Origin: Flavipsychrobacter sp. | GTDB lineage: Bacteria > Bacteroidota > Bacteroidia > Chitinophagales > Chitinophagaceae | Assembly: GCA_024508935.1 (NCBI GenBank) | Contig: JANINW010000004.1 | Location: 1-36,324, forward strand | Direction of reading: 5' to 3' | DNA length: 36,324 nt | The notes under the pieces: model-generated | What the model saw: only the letters and a program-made list of their open reading frames with translations | Databases searched by the model: none | What the model was told of the DNA's origin: nothing | Part shown: positions 7,711 through 16,858 of the stretch, piece by piece | Layout: the number at the start of each line of letters is the position of its first letter | Numbering within the stretch: the stretch's first letter is position 1 | Program-made: the position numbers and the translations under genes

Positions 7711-10161
7711 ATGAGTACTAAAACCTTACATAGTAACTTACAATTTATATCTGGAACCGGGGAAATGGCCGCCCTGATGCGCACAACCGACTGGAGCCAG
7801 ACATCCCTCGGAGACCCGGAGCAATGGCCGGCCAGCCTTAAGACCACGCTGTCCCTAATGCTCAGGTCGAGCTTCCCCATGTTCCTGTGGTGGGGGCCGG
7901 AGCTTATTTGCTTTTATAACGATGCCTACCGCCCCAGCCTGGGCAATAATGGCAAACACCCTTCTATACTGGGCATGCCGGCAAAAGATGCCTGGCCCGA
8001 AATATGGGATACGATAAAGCCGCTGATAGATAAAGTATTGGACGAGGGGGCATCTATGTATTTTGAAGATATGCTGGTACCCATATACCGCAATGGACGT
8101 ATGGAAGATGTGTACTGGACATTCAGCTATAGTCCTGCGCCGGGTGATGATGGCCATACAGCCGGCGTATTGGTTACCTGCACCGAAACTACCGGCAAGG
8201 TGGCGATGCAAAAACAGTTGGAAGAAAGCGACAACCGCTTTCGCGACCTGGTAGCACAATGGCCTATACCTATGGTAGTACTGAAAGGCCCCGAGCATGT
8301 GATAGATATTGTGAACAACGCCATGCTGAAGCGCTGGAAAAAACCGGCAGAGCTTTTAACCGGCAAAAAGCTTGCAGATGTTTTCCCGGGCACAGGGCTT
8401 CAGTCATACATCACACTGCTGGACAGGGTATACACCACCGGCCAGCCGTACCAGGAAACAGATTCTGTTTCATTTATACAAGACAGCGACACTCCTCATA
8501 CTTCTTATGTAGATTTTGAATACGTACCCCTGCTGGGGCCGGATGAAAAAATAGCGGGTGTGATAGCTACCGTGCATGATGTTACGGAAAGAGTGGAAGC
8601 CCGCCATAAAATAGAGAACAGCAGCCTGCACTTCCGCAACCTCATTATGCAGTCTCCTGTGCCTAAAGCTATACTGCGGGGCAAGAACCATATAGTAGAA
8701 ATGGCCAACGATGCCCTGCTGAAAAAAATATGGAAACGGGAAGAAGACGAGGTGGTAGGCAAAGCGTTGCTGGAGGTATTTCCTGAGCTGAAAGAACAGT
8801 CTTATGCTGAGATACTGGACAGCGTGTACAACTCGGGCGAAAAATGGACAGAGAACGAGGCTGAACTGATCATTAAAGGCAGTAATGATACCGAACAGTT
8901 TTATGTGGATTTTGAATTTGCCCCGCTGATAGAAGCAGACAAAACCATATCGGGCATAAAGATCACCGCGATAGATGTGACGGAGAAAGTGCGGGCCAGG
9001 TTGAAGATAGAGGAAAGTGAAAAGAAATTCCGCTTGCTGGCAGACTCTATGCCACAGCATATATGGACGGCAGATGCACAGGGGACGCTTAATTATTTTA
9101 ACCGTTCGCTGTTGGACTATAGCGGCCTGCAACCGCAGCAGGTACCCGAAGGCGGATGGCTGCAGATAGTGCATCCCGACGATAAGCAGTCAAGCATTAC
9201 TGCATGGACAAAAGCCCTGCACACCGGTGAAGATTTCCTGCTGGAACACCGTTTCCGCAAATACACCGGTGAATACCGCTGGCAGCTGAGCCGTGCCCTG
9301 CCGCAGCGCGACGAGGATGGCAATATCCAGATGTGGGTAGGCTCCAGTACCGATATACAGGAACAAAAAACTTTTTCGGAAGAACTGGAAAAAGAAGTGA
9401 ACGAGCGCACCAAAGAGCTGGAACAAAAAAACAGCGAGCTGGAACAGATGAATAAGGAATTACAATCCTTCGCCTATATATCCAGCCACGACCTGCAGGA
9501 ACCGCTGCGCAAGATACAAACCTTCTCTACCTTCCTTTTAAAAAGCGAGCACGACAACCTTACCGACCGTGGCAAGGAACATTTCAGGAGAATGCAGCTG
9601 GCAGCAGAACGTATGCAGTTGCTGATAGACGACCTGCTGGCTTATTCACGCACCAGCAATGCGGAAAAGAAATTCGAACAAACAGATTTCCGCAGGATAG
9701 TGGAGGATGTAAAAGACGACCTGAACGAAGAGATAGTACGCAAAAAAGCAACCATAGAAATAACGGAAAACTGTGTGATAAATGTTATCCCTTTCCAGTT
9801 CAGGCAGCTGCTGCAAAACCTGATAGCCAATGCGCTGAAATTTGTAGACCCCGGCCGCGCACCGCATATCACCATCAGCAGCAAAATAGAAAAAGGTGCC
9901 GCACTTGATTATGAAGTACCGCGCCCCGGCAATGATTATCTGCATATTCGCGTAGCAGATAACGGCATAGGCTTTGAGCAGGAATACAGCAATAAGATAT
10001 TCGAACTGTTCCAGCGCCTGCATGGCCGTAGCGAATACCCTGGCACCGGCATAGGCCTGGCCATTGTAAAGAAGATAGTGGAAAACCATAATGGCATCAT
10101 TACCGCACATGGCATACCCGGTGCTGGTGCTACTTTCGATATTTATATACCCGCAGCCTAA
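7711..10161 (+). CDS. Cytoplasmic multi-PAS sensor histidine kinase
   Basis: An 816-residue soluble sensor kinase with no membrane segment. Domains from this start: a PAS-like domain at about 20-165 (TDWSQTSLGDPEQWP, FPMFLWWGPELICFYNDAYRP), PAS at about 172-295, PAS at about 302-428, and a PAS_3/PAC domain at about 438-555 (HIWTADAQGTLNYFN, HPDD, EYRWQLSRALP). A coiled coil runs over about 555-590. A HisKA dimerisation domain follows with the phospho-acceptor His593 in SHDLQEPLRKI, then a HATPase_c domain with the N box NLIANALK (about 703-710), G1 DNGIGF, F box FELFQRL and G2 GTGIGLAIVKK. The family autophosphorylates on His and passes phosphate to a response regulator; none is encoded beside it, so it is an orphan. 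I prefer ATG 7711; a TTG at 7681 would add ten residues. Confidence 0.92.
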   Translation: MSTKTLHSNLQFISGTGEMAALMRTTDWSQTSLGDPEQWPASLKTTLSLMLRSSFPMFLWWGPELICFYNDAYRPSLGNNGKHPSILGMPAKDAWPEIWDTIKPLIDKVLDEGASMYFEDMLVPIYRNGRMEDVYWTFSYSPAPGDDGHTAGVLVTCTETTGKVAMQKQLEESDNRFRDLVAQWPIPMVVLKGPEHVIDIVNNAMLKRWKKPAELLTGKKLADVFPGTGLQSYITLLDRVYTTGQPYQETDSVSFIQDSDTPHTSYVDFEYVPLLGPDEKIAGVIATVHDVTERVEARHKIENSSLHFRNLIMQSPVPKAILRGKNHIVEMANDALLKKIWKREEDEVVGKALLEVFPELKEQSYAEILDSVYNSGEKWTENEAELIIKGSNDTEQFYVDFEFAPLIEADKTISGIKITAIDVTEKVRARLKIEESEKKFRLLADSMPQHIWTADAQGTLNYFNRSLLDYSGLQPQQVPEGGWLQIVHPDDKQSSITAWTKALHTGEDFLLEHRFRKYTGEYRWQLSRALPQRDEDGNIQMWVGSSTDIQEQKTFSEELEKEVNERTKELEQKNSELEQMNKELQSFAYISSHDLQEPLRKIQTFSTFLLKSEHDNLTDRGKEHFRRMQLAAERMQLLIDDLLAYSRTSNAEKKFEQTDFRRIVEDVKDDLNEEIVRKKATIEITENCVINVIPFQFRQLLQNLIANALKFVDPGRAPHITISSKIEKGAALDYEVPRPGNDYLHIRVADNGIGFEQEYSNKIFELFQRLHGRSEYPGTGIGLAIVKKIVENHNGIITAHGIPGAGATFDIYIPAA

Positions 10162-10183
10162 ACGTAAACCTATATATACAACA

Positions 10184-10216
10184 AAGCCGTCCGTTAAAGG
10201 GGCGGCTTGTTTTTTA
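10184..10216 (+). terminator. Intrinsic terminator after the PAS kinase
   Basis: A 9-bp stem AAGCCGTCC (10184-10192) / GGGCGGCTT (10200-10208) with one G-U pair and a 7-base loop is followed by GTTTTTT. It lies between the kinase and the convergent SDR gene. Confidence 0.85.
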
Positions 10217-10240
10217 TAGGAAACGGATAGTAAGCAAATA

Positions 10241-11014
10241 TCAATAGGCAGTCCAGCCACCATCAGCCGTGATGACTGCACCGTTCACAAAGCTTGCATC
10301 TTCCGATGCCAGGAACAGCGCTACTTTAGCAACCTCCATCGGGTCGCTGCCACGCGGGTTCAGCGCCATACCCGGCATTATCCGTTCATTTACCAATGCC
10401 AATGCAGGCAGGTGTTCAAAATCTATCGTATTGCCTATATTGGTATTCATTTGCCCCGGTGCTATAGCATTGCAGCGTATACCTGCTTTGGCATACATAT
10501 AGCCCGTGTTTTTGGTAAGCCCTATCAGCGCATGTTTACTGGCCGTATATGCCGCACCTGCCCTGGCACCAAAAAGCCCGCCTATAGAAGATATATTTAT
10601 GATAACGCCTGTTTTTTTAGACAGCATTATTTTCAGCACACTGCGCATGGCCTTCATTGGGCCATCCACATTGATTTTCATTACGCGGTCCCACAGTGCA
10701 TCTGTAACATCTGCTACCGGGCTGAAATCGTCCATCACACCGGCATTGTTCACCAATATATCTACTGTGCCGTAGCTATCTACAGCAGTCTTTACCATAG
10801 CCTCTATATCCTCGCTTACGGCCATATTCGCTTTCACAGTTTTAATGATACCGCCCGCAGCCGTTACTTCCTTCTCAAGCTCAGCCAGCGTCGCTTCATT
10901 CACATCGGCAGCTACTACTTTGGCGCCATTAGCGGCATAAAGTATGGCTATGGCCTTGCCCAGTCCCGAGCCGGCACCGGTAACAATGGCTATTTTATTT
11001 TCAAGGTTTTTCAT
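10241..11014 (-). CDS. Short-chain dehydrogenase/reductase (classical SDR, NAD-type fold)
   Basis: A 257-residue classical SDR that would oxidise or reduce an unknown alcohol/ketone substrate. The Rossmann motif is TGAGSGLG (residues 12-19), and Asp at the end of the second strand (VVAADVN, D37) favours NAD(H) over NADP(H). NNAG (89-92) is present, the catalytic Ser is in INISSIGG (142/143), and the catalytic pair is Y156 and K160 in YTASK. The closing TADGGWTAY is typical of the family. It is FabG-like in fold, but a separate, better fabG candidate lies at 24235, so no symbol is given. It is convergent with the kinase and divergent from the flavodoxin-like gene. Confidence 0.9.
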   Translation of the reverse strand: MKNLENKIAIVTGAGSGLGKAIAILYAANGAKVVAADVNEATLAELEKEVTAAGGIIKTVKANMAVSEDIEAMVKTAVDSYGTVDILVNNAGVMDDFSPVADVTDALWDRVMKINVDGPMKAMRSVLKIMLSKKTGVIINISSIGGLFGARAGAAYTASKHALIGLTKNTGYMYAKAGIRCNAIAPGQMNTNIGNTIDFEHLPALALVNERIMPGMALNPRGSDPMEVAKVALFLASEDASFVNGAVITADGGWTAY

Positions 11015-11205
11015 GCGTGTATTTTAGCAGTTACGAAAATAGCATGTCATGCCCGGCTCCCTCATGACCATGCTCATAGCGGAGGTTGACAGGTATCACT
11101 GCCACGGGGTTGTAATAAATGCTATTGCTGTGCAGAATATGATGCAGGTCATCTTTGGCGAGCAGTGCAACAGCTAATTTCGTTCACTTAATAAGTTTAA
11201 TTCTC

Positions 11206-11748
11206 ATGAACATAAAGATCATTTCCTATTCGCTTACCGGCAATAACGATGCTGTGGCCAAAAGCCTTGCCGCTGCATTGGGCGCACAACATATACAGGT
11301 ATCAACGGCCGGCAAAAAAACGATGCCTGCTATCTTCTTCGACCTGCTGCTGAATCGCATACCGCGGGTAAGCCCTGCTGCAATAGATATACATAATGAT
11401 GACCTGGTAATATTTATAGCACCTGTATGGCTGGGTCGTATAGCTACACCATTGCGTACCTATTTCAAGCAGCTTAAAGACAAACCATGTAAGTATGCAT
11501 TTGTATCTATCAGCGGTGGCGCCGATGGTGATAATATCAAGTTGGCCGATGAGCTGCAAAGCAGGATGGGCAGAAAGCCGGTTGCACTTGTAGACCTTCA
11601 TATCGCAAGCCTGTTGCCACAGGTACCAAAGCCTACGCGCAATGACACAATGAAATACCACATAACCGGTGCTGACAGAAAAAACATGACCGATAAAATA
11701 ATGGCTGCGCTGCAACCGGCGCTTGCACCAAGCCTGCAAAACGTGTAA
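11206..11748 (+). CDS. Flavodoxin-like / NAD(P)H-dependent FMN-reductase-like protein
   Basis: A 180-residue protein with a flavodoxin-type opening, MNIKIISYSLTGNNDAVAKSLAAALG, where the STGN-like phosphate loop that holds FMN reads SLTGNN. DDLVIFIAPVWLGRIATPLRTYFKQL matches the second FMN-contact region, and KYAFVSISGGADG the third strand and 90s-type loop. It is probably a small cytoplasmic electron carrier or quinone/flavin reductase. An in-frame TTG at 11155 would add 17 residues, but ATG 11206 begins exactly at the conserved first strand. It ends two bases before the DUF998 gene, so the two are probably one transcript. Confidence 0.8.
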   Translation: MNIKIISYSLTGNNDAVAKSLAAALGAQHIQVSTAGKKTMPAIFFDLLLNRIPRVSPAAIDIHNDDLVIFIAPVWLGRIATPLRTYFKQLKDKPCKYAFVSISGGADGDNIKLADELQSRMGRKPVALVDLHIASLLPQVPKPTRNDTMKYHITGADRKNMTDKIMAALQPALAPSLQNV

Positions 11749-11750
11749 AA

Positions 11751-12446
11751 ATGAAACAGCAGGATGCACTGAGAAAAACTTTACTTGCCTGCGGCATCGT
11801 ATCGTCGGTATTGTTTGTTGTGGTAGATATCATTGCATCTTGTAGTTGGGAAACATACCGATTTACAGACCAGGCATTCAGCGAACTGACAGCGATTGAA
11901 GCACCCACCCGAAGCCTGATGGTGATGGCTATAGGTATCCCTTACAACCTGCTGGTTATTGCATGTTCATCGGGCGTATGGCTGTCTGCTGCGTATTCCC
12001 GAAATAAGCGCTTTCTACGCTTTACAGCAATCTTCTTATTACTGCATGCATTATCCGGTTTTATAGGAGGTACCCTGTTCCCTATGCATTCGCGCGGCAT
12101 GGCGGGTGCGGGCACGCTTACCGACACAATGCATATCAGCTTTACCGCTATCGAAGTATTATCACTTTTCCTGGCTACAGGGTTTGGCGCAGCTTGCTTC
12201 GGGCGAACTTTCCGTGTGTATTCCATCATTACCATTATACTGCTGCTGGCGGGTGGTGGTATTGCTGCTATGTATGGCGGCAAAGTTGCAGCCAATCAAC
12301 CGACACCCGGCATGGGTATAGTAGAACGTCTCAATATTTATAGCTTTATGCTGTGGGCAACGGTGCTTGCCATAATGCTATGGCGCAAGAAAAGGGATGT
12401 GCCGCATAAGATAGGATATAACATGCCCCCGATCCGGCTATATTAA
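11751..12446 (+). CDS. DUF998-family integral membrane protein
   Basis: A 231-residue protein with about six membrane helices (approximately 9-29, 55-77, 86-108, 124-146, 153-172, 198-216). It has the DUF998 signature features: SELTAIEAPTRSLM after helix 1, the FPMHSRG loop with the LTDTMHIS segment near residues 108-128, and a basic C-terminal tail. Family members are uncharacterised and the Ser/His-containing loops face one side of the membrane. The start lies two bases after the flavodoxin-like gene's stop, which indicates translational coupling. A functional link between a flavoprotein and this membrane protein is possible but unproven. Confidence 0.8.
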   Translation: MKQQDALRKTLLACGIVSSVLFVVVDIIASCSWETYRFTDQAFSELTAIEAPTRSLMVMAIGIPYNLLVIACSSGVWLSAAYSRNKRFLRFTAIFLLLHALSGFIGGTLFPMHSRGMAGAGTLTDTMHISFTAIEVLSLFLATGFGAACFGRTFRVYSIITIILLLAGGGIAAMYGGKVAANQPTPGMGIVERLNIYSFMLWATVLAIMLWRKKRDVPHKIGYNMPPIRLY

Positions 12447-12525
12447 CAGCTACGGTATATACAAATCATACCTGAAATCTGTAATTTTAAGGTTTACGGC
12501 TAACCTAACCTTAAACCCGGCTAAA

Positions 12526-15387
12526 ATGTATAAGACACTATCTGCTATTGTTATTGCCTGCCTGGCAGTTGCGCAAGCCTTTGCACAATCAAATACCAGC
12601 CTCCATAGCAACACTATTTTATTTGCAGAGAACAAAGGCCAGGTAACAGATAAAAAAGGACATAAAAGGGATGATATACTATTTACTGCCCACAGTAATG
12701 AGGTGCAGGTATTTGTAGGCCGCTCATTTATTTCCTACCAGTTTACACGGGCCACAGCAGTAGGTAATGCAACAGTATCACCCGGCAGTATGCGGGGTGA
12801 TACACGTGCTACCACTATGGCTACCTACCGTACCGACATGCGCTTCGTGGGTGCCAACCCGGCTGCTGAAGTAGAAGCAACCGCGATCAACAGCTATTTC
12901 GAAAATTATTACCTGCCGGGATGCCGCAATGGCATTACCGGGGTGCGTACCTGCGAACGTATCGTAGTAAAAGATTTGTATCCTCATATAGACTGGGTAT
13001 TGTATAGCAAAGGCAGCAGCATAGAATACGACCTGGTGGTTCACCCCGGTGGCAATCCCGGTGATATACAATTGGTATACGATCATGCAAGCGGAATGGG
13101 TATAGATAATAATGGTAACCTCGAAGTGAAGAATATGCTGGGCAGTATTACAGAGCATAAACCATATAGCTACCAGGGAGAGGCTGTGGTTGACAGCCGG
13201 TTTGCACTGGATGGCAATAAGCTGGGTTTTGTTATTGGCCGGTACAATACGCAGCAAGACCTTGTTATAGACCCCAGCATTATCTGGGCTACTTATTATG
13301 GTGGCGATGGTGTGGATGACGGCACCAGTACACAAATAGACAAGCAGAGCAATGTCTATTTATCGGGCAGTACCAGCAGCTGGACAGGCATTGCCGACAG
13401 CGGGTACCAGAATGGGTATATGACACATACAGATTGCTTCCTGGTCAAATTCAACAGCCTGGGGCAACGCTTATGGGCCACTTATTATGGCGGCTCGGAA
13501 GAAGAATGGCTGGGGACGAGCGCCTGTGACGATTCCGGCAATGTATATCTTTCAGGGTATACTAATAGTGCAGATGTGATAGGCAGCCCAAATGCACACC
13601 AGGAGCACTTTACCACAGGTAATAATTATTGGGATTATGATGGCTTCCTTGTAAAATTCAACGCCCGTGGCGAACGCATTTGGGGTACTTACTGCGGTGG
13701 CAGCCTCGATGACCAGGCATTAGCCTGCGCTACAGATAAACAGGGCAATGTGTACCTGGCAGGCAGAACGGAGAGTACAGATAGCATAGCGCACAGTGGC
13801 TATCAAAATGTATTGCACGCAGGCTACGACGCTTTTCTTGTTAAGTTTAGCGGCGCAGGTAATCGTATATGGGGTACTTATTATGGCGGCGACGGAGATG
13901 ATTTTACCTATAGCTGCCATACAGATGATTCAGGCCATGTATATATAGCAGGCGCTACGGTCAGCAGTGATATAATGGGTGCAGGAGGCTTCCAAAACAA
14001 CAACGGCGGATATACAGATGCATATATAGTGAAGTTCGATAGCCTGGGCAATCGTAAATGGGGCACATTCTTTGGCGGTGCACTGAGTGACTGGGGAGCT
14101 GATTGTGCTATTGATAAACTGGGGAACGTATACCTGTGCGGTTTTGCAGAAAGTTCGAACATAGCATGGAATGGTTTTCAAAATACCTATGGCGGCGATG
14201 GCTATTATCGTGGGGATGCTTTCCTGGTGAAAATGGATGCCGCCGGCAACAGGCAATGGGCTACCTACTATGGCGGCAGTAATTACGACCGCGGGTTTTC
14301 ATGCACCACAGATAAAAATAATAATGTCTACCTCGCCGGTACCACGCTCAGTCCCAACAACATTGGCCAGGACGGTTTTCAAAATACATATGGTGGTAAT
14401 TTAAGCACCGGCAGCGTTTATGGAGATGGGTTCATTGCAAAATTCAATACCGGTGGCAACCGCATATGGGCTACCTACTATGGTGGTACAGGTGATGATG
14501 GGATCCATTGTGTCAGCGTAGATTCATTCACTAACCTGTATGTGGCGGGTATCACGTACAGCTTTACCAATATTGCTAAGAATGGTTTTCAAAATAATCA
14601 TACAGGCAGCCTGTATGATGCATTCCTGGGAAAAGTGTCTAATTACAATTGTGCAGGTATAGATACTCCACGTGTAAGTATCAGTATCGCACCCGACACC
14701 GCATTCTGTGCAGGCAGTTCACGTACCTTTACTGCTACAGCAGTTAATGCCGTTCATGGCATAGCATACGACTGGTATATCAATGGCTATTCCGCAGCGG
14801 TTACTCAATCCAATACATTTACTACCAGCAAGCTGCATAACGGTGATAAGATCATTTGCTATGTACATAGTGATGATACCTGCCTGGCCACCAATATTGC
14901 CGTGTCCGATACTATAAAAGTGACCGTGTGGCCATTGCCGTTGCCTGTGATAGCACAGAGTAATGATAGCCTGCAAACAACCGACACTTTCAGCACCTAC
15001 CAATGGCTGTATAATGGCAAACCTATACCCGGTGCTACCGGCAGACAATACATTGCAGACAGTAATGGAAGCTACGCGGTAATAGTGACCAGCAGTCATG
15101 GCTGTACAGATACTGCTGCACCGGTAACCGTCTCAACTGTACATGTAGAAACAGCTACTTATAACCTGCAGGTAGCTGTATACCCGGTGCCTGTGGGCGA
15201 TGTATTGCATATAGAAAGCGCAGTGCCGCTTACAGCTGTATTATATACGGTGGATGGCAGGGTAGCCATTTCAGCATCGACCGGCAGTACAATACTTACG
15301 AAGCAATTAATGCCGGGGCTTTACCTGCTGCAATTGAAAGACAGCAACGGCCATGTTTTACGTACGCAGAAAATAGTGAAGGAATAA
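12526..15387 (+). CDS. Secreted SBBP-repeat protein with T9SS C-terminal sorting domain
   Basis: A 953-residue secreted protein. The signal peptide ends AQAFAQS (about residue 21). Residues 28-250 form the N-terminal domain that usually precedes SBBP repeats (FAENKGQVTDKKGHK, VQVFVGRSFISYQF, LVIDPSIIWATY). Seven tandem SBBP (beta-propeller-type) repeats of about 60-70 residues span 253 to about 710. Each opens with a variant of IWATYYGG, has DxxGNVYLAG in the middle and closes with DAFLVKFxxxGNR. A PKD/Ig-like region with CTDTAAPVTV follows (about 715-875). The last 75 residues look like a type A T9SS sorting domain (YPVPVGDVLHIES, TVDGRVA, LMPGLYLLQL, closing KIVKE). It is likely exported by the type IX system and held on the cell surface or released. 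Its ligand is unknown. Confidence 0.92.
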   Translation: MYKTLSAIVIACLAVAQAFAQSNTSLHSNTILFAENKGQVTDKKGHKRDDILFTAHSNEVQVFVGRSFISYQFTRATAVGNATVSPGSMRGDTRATTMATYRTDMRFVGANPAAEVEATAINSYFENYYLPGCRNGITGVRTCERIVVKDLYPHIDWVLYSKGSSIEYDLVVHPGGNPGDIQLVYDHASGMGIDNNGNLEVKNMLGSITEHKPYSYQGEAVVDSRFALDGNKLGFVIGRYNTQQDLVIDPSIIWATYYGGDGVDDGTSTQIDKQSNVYLSGSTSSWTGIADSGYQNGYMTHTDCFLVKFNSLGQRLWATYYGGSEEEWLGTSACDDSGNVYLSGYTNSADVIGSPNAHQEHFTTGNNYWDYDGFLVKFNARGERIWGTYCGGSLDDQALACATDKQGNVYLAGRTESTDSIAHSGYQNVLHAGYDAFLVKFSGAGNRIWGTYYGGDGDDFTYSCHTDDSGHVYIAGATVSSDIMGAGGFQNNNGGYTDAYIVKFDSLGNRKWGTFFGGALSDWGADCAIDKLGNVYLCGFAESSNIAWNGFQNTYGGDGYYRGDAFLVKMDAAGNRQWATYYGGSNYDRGFSCTTDKNNNVYLAGTTLSPNNIGQDGFQNTYGGNLSTGSVYGDGFIAKFNTGGNRIWATYYGGTGDDGIHCVSVDSFTNLYVAGITYSFTNIAKNGFQNNHTGSLYDAFLGKVSNYNCAGIDTPRVSISIAPDTAFCAGSSRTFTATAVNAVHGIAYDWYINGYSAAVTQSNTFTTSKLHNGDKIICYVHSDDTCLATNIAVSDTIKVTVWPLPLPVIAQSNDSLQTTDTFSTYQWLYNGKPIPGATGRQYIADSNGSYAVIVTSSHGCTDTAAPVTVSTVHVETATYNLQVAVYPVPVGDVLHIESAVPLTAVLYTVDGRVAISASTGSTILTKQLMPGLYLLQLKDSNGHVLRTQKIVKE

Positions 15388-15408
15388 GTTTTAAAGTAAG
15401 TTTTAATT
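15385..15408 (+). repeat. 12-bp tandem duplication starting at the stop codon
   Basis: TAAGTTTTAAAG (15385-15396) is followed directly by TAAGTTTTAATT (15397-15408), with ten of twelve bases identical. The first copy begins with the TAA stop of the SBBP-repeat gene. Confidence 0.7.
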
Positions 15409-15468
15409 GAACTGTTGATTATAGCAGGCAGCGTTAATTTCTTATTTTTATTCTTATAAGCTTTGCTA

Positions 15469-16854
15469 ATGCGTCTAAGACTCTTTCTGCCCTTTGTTTT
15501 CCTGCTTGCTTTTTGTAAAAACAGTATAGCGCAAAATGCACCTTGTACGTTCCGTACTACAGATGCCATACTGAAGGTGACCCTGGAAGATGCCCATATA
15601 CAGGGGCTTACCGACGATTATATAGCAGAGGCAAAGCTGTTTGACATAAGCGGCAAAAATGCAAATAAGCCTAAGTTGCTTATCAGCTCAACGGTAGGTG
15701 GTGACAAGCAGGATGATTTTAAGAACTGTGATATAGTAGCGCAGATAAATAAACAGGTGCTGGTGCTGAAAACATTTTACAGCAGCGATGGCGGGAAACA
15801 TTTTGTACATATATCCGGCTTTGTAAAAAAAATACAGGAACAGTACCCTGAAAAAAAGGATCTGAAAACATGCTACCCCGAATTGCTGAATGATTCAGTG
15901 CTCCTGCTGCAATTCAGTACGGTGAAGAACCCTAAGCCAACGGAAAGTTTTGTTTGTATAAGAGGGGACCGGTTTCAGTATGCAGAAGGCGAGACCCGCG
16001 CACTCATCAACCTGCTGCGCATGGATGCCGCCCGGCGTATAAAAAGCGGCAGCCTGGAGCCACAGCAGTATAAAAGCAGCGAAGCCGCCGCCAGCCGCAA
16101 CCATAAGGTGCAGGTATGCTATGGTGAGGGCGAGGCTACCGGTGATGATAAAGCAAAAGAAGCCCTGGTGGCAGGCAGTTGGGGTTATCTGCCGGTACCG
16201 GCACAACAGGTAGAACAGCCTGCTGGTGCGCCTGCCGCAGCAGCAGAAATGGTGCCCATCCCTAAGGCGGCACTCGGCAGGAAAGGAAGCAACACCATGC
16301 TTTATAATGCCGACCATACCATGCTGCGCTACTACCAGGTGGGCGATTCTGTGTATAAAACTACCTGGCACTGGCGTATATCGAACGATAGTATGATCTA
16401 TGCCTTCAAAGCCGACTACGATGATACACTGGCTATTTACAACCGTATAGATAAGCTCACCGCCAATAGCCTTGTGATGCATACAATAGGCCGGGATAAT
16501 ATAACCGAGCCGGAGCTATGCAATACCAGTACCAGCCTCAGTTGTATAATCAATGCAAAACCTGTATACCCGGGCGATGCTGTAGCGTATTTTAAAAACG
16601 CCTTGAAGGATTTTGTGCCCTTGCAGGACTACTATCATGCCAGTTTCAGGTTTGCCGTCAACTGCAGGGGAGAAGTGACCCATATTAAAGATCATGGGTA
16701 CAAGCCTTTTGATAAGGCTGTGGGCATAGCACTGCGCCGTATGACAGGCTGGGAAGCCCCCCTGTGCAATGGCCGCCCGTTTGATACAGAAGCGGGTATT
16801 ACAGTAGACTGGAATAAAGGATTTATTGATGTGGAAATATTTCAACCGCGTTAA
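15469..16854 (+). CDS. Secreted protein with possible TonB-like C-terminal domain
   Basis: A 461-residue protein with a signal peptide MRLRLFLPFVFLLAFCKNSIAQ. I do not recognise the bulk of it. Residues about 25-190 carry several cysteines (in APCTF, FKNCD, KTCYPEL, FVCIRGD). A low-complexity Ala/Pro/Gln segment sits near 245-260. A region like a generic stability or lipocalin-type strand pattern follows (NTMLYNADHTMLRYYQVGD, WHWRISNDSMIY). The last 90 residues (AYFKNALKDFVPLQD, ASFRFAVNCRGEVTHIKDHG, ALRRMTGWEAPLCNGRPFD) resemble a TonB C-terminal domain, but no membrane anchor typical of TonB is present. An in-frame TTG lies six bases upstream; ATG 15469 is preferred because it starts the signal peptide. 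The WG-repeat gene follows after four bases, so they form an operon. Confidence 0.75.
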   Translation: MRLRLFLPFVFLLAFCKNSIAQNAPCTFRTTDAILKVTLEDAHIQGLTDDYIAEAKLFDISGKNANKPKLLISSTVGGDKQDDFKNCDIVAQINKQVLVLKTFYSSDGGKHFVHISGFVKKIQEQYPEKKDLKTCYPELLNDSVLLLQFSTVKNPKPTESFVCIRGDRFQYAEGETRALINLLRMDAARRIKSGSLEPQQYKSSEAAASRNHKVQVCYGEGEATGDDKAKEALVAGSWGYLPVPAQQVEQPAGAPAAAAEMVPIPKAALGRKGSNTMLYNADHTMLRYYQVGDSVYKTTWHWRISNDSMIYAFKADYDDTLAIYNRIDKLTANSLVMHTIGRDNITEPELCNTSTSLSCIINAKPVYPGDAVAYFKNALKDFVPLQDYYHASFRFAVNCRGEVTHIKDHGYKPFDKAVGIALRRMTGWEAPLCNGRPFDTEAGITVDWNKGFIDVEIFQPR

Positions 16855-16858
16855 GGAT

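Noticed and set aside
10241-11014. Second fabG
   Set aside because: The Asp after the second strand favours NAD, and the FabG-specific segments are weaker than in the gene at 24235; only a general SDR call is supported.
12526-15387. Repeats inside the SBBP gene as a DNA repeat element
   Set aside because: They are protein-level beta-propeller repeats with divergent codons, not a DNA repeat family.
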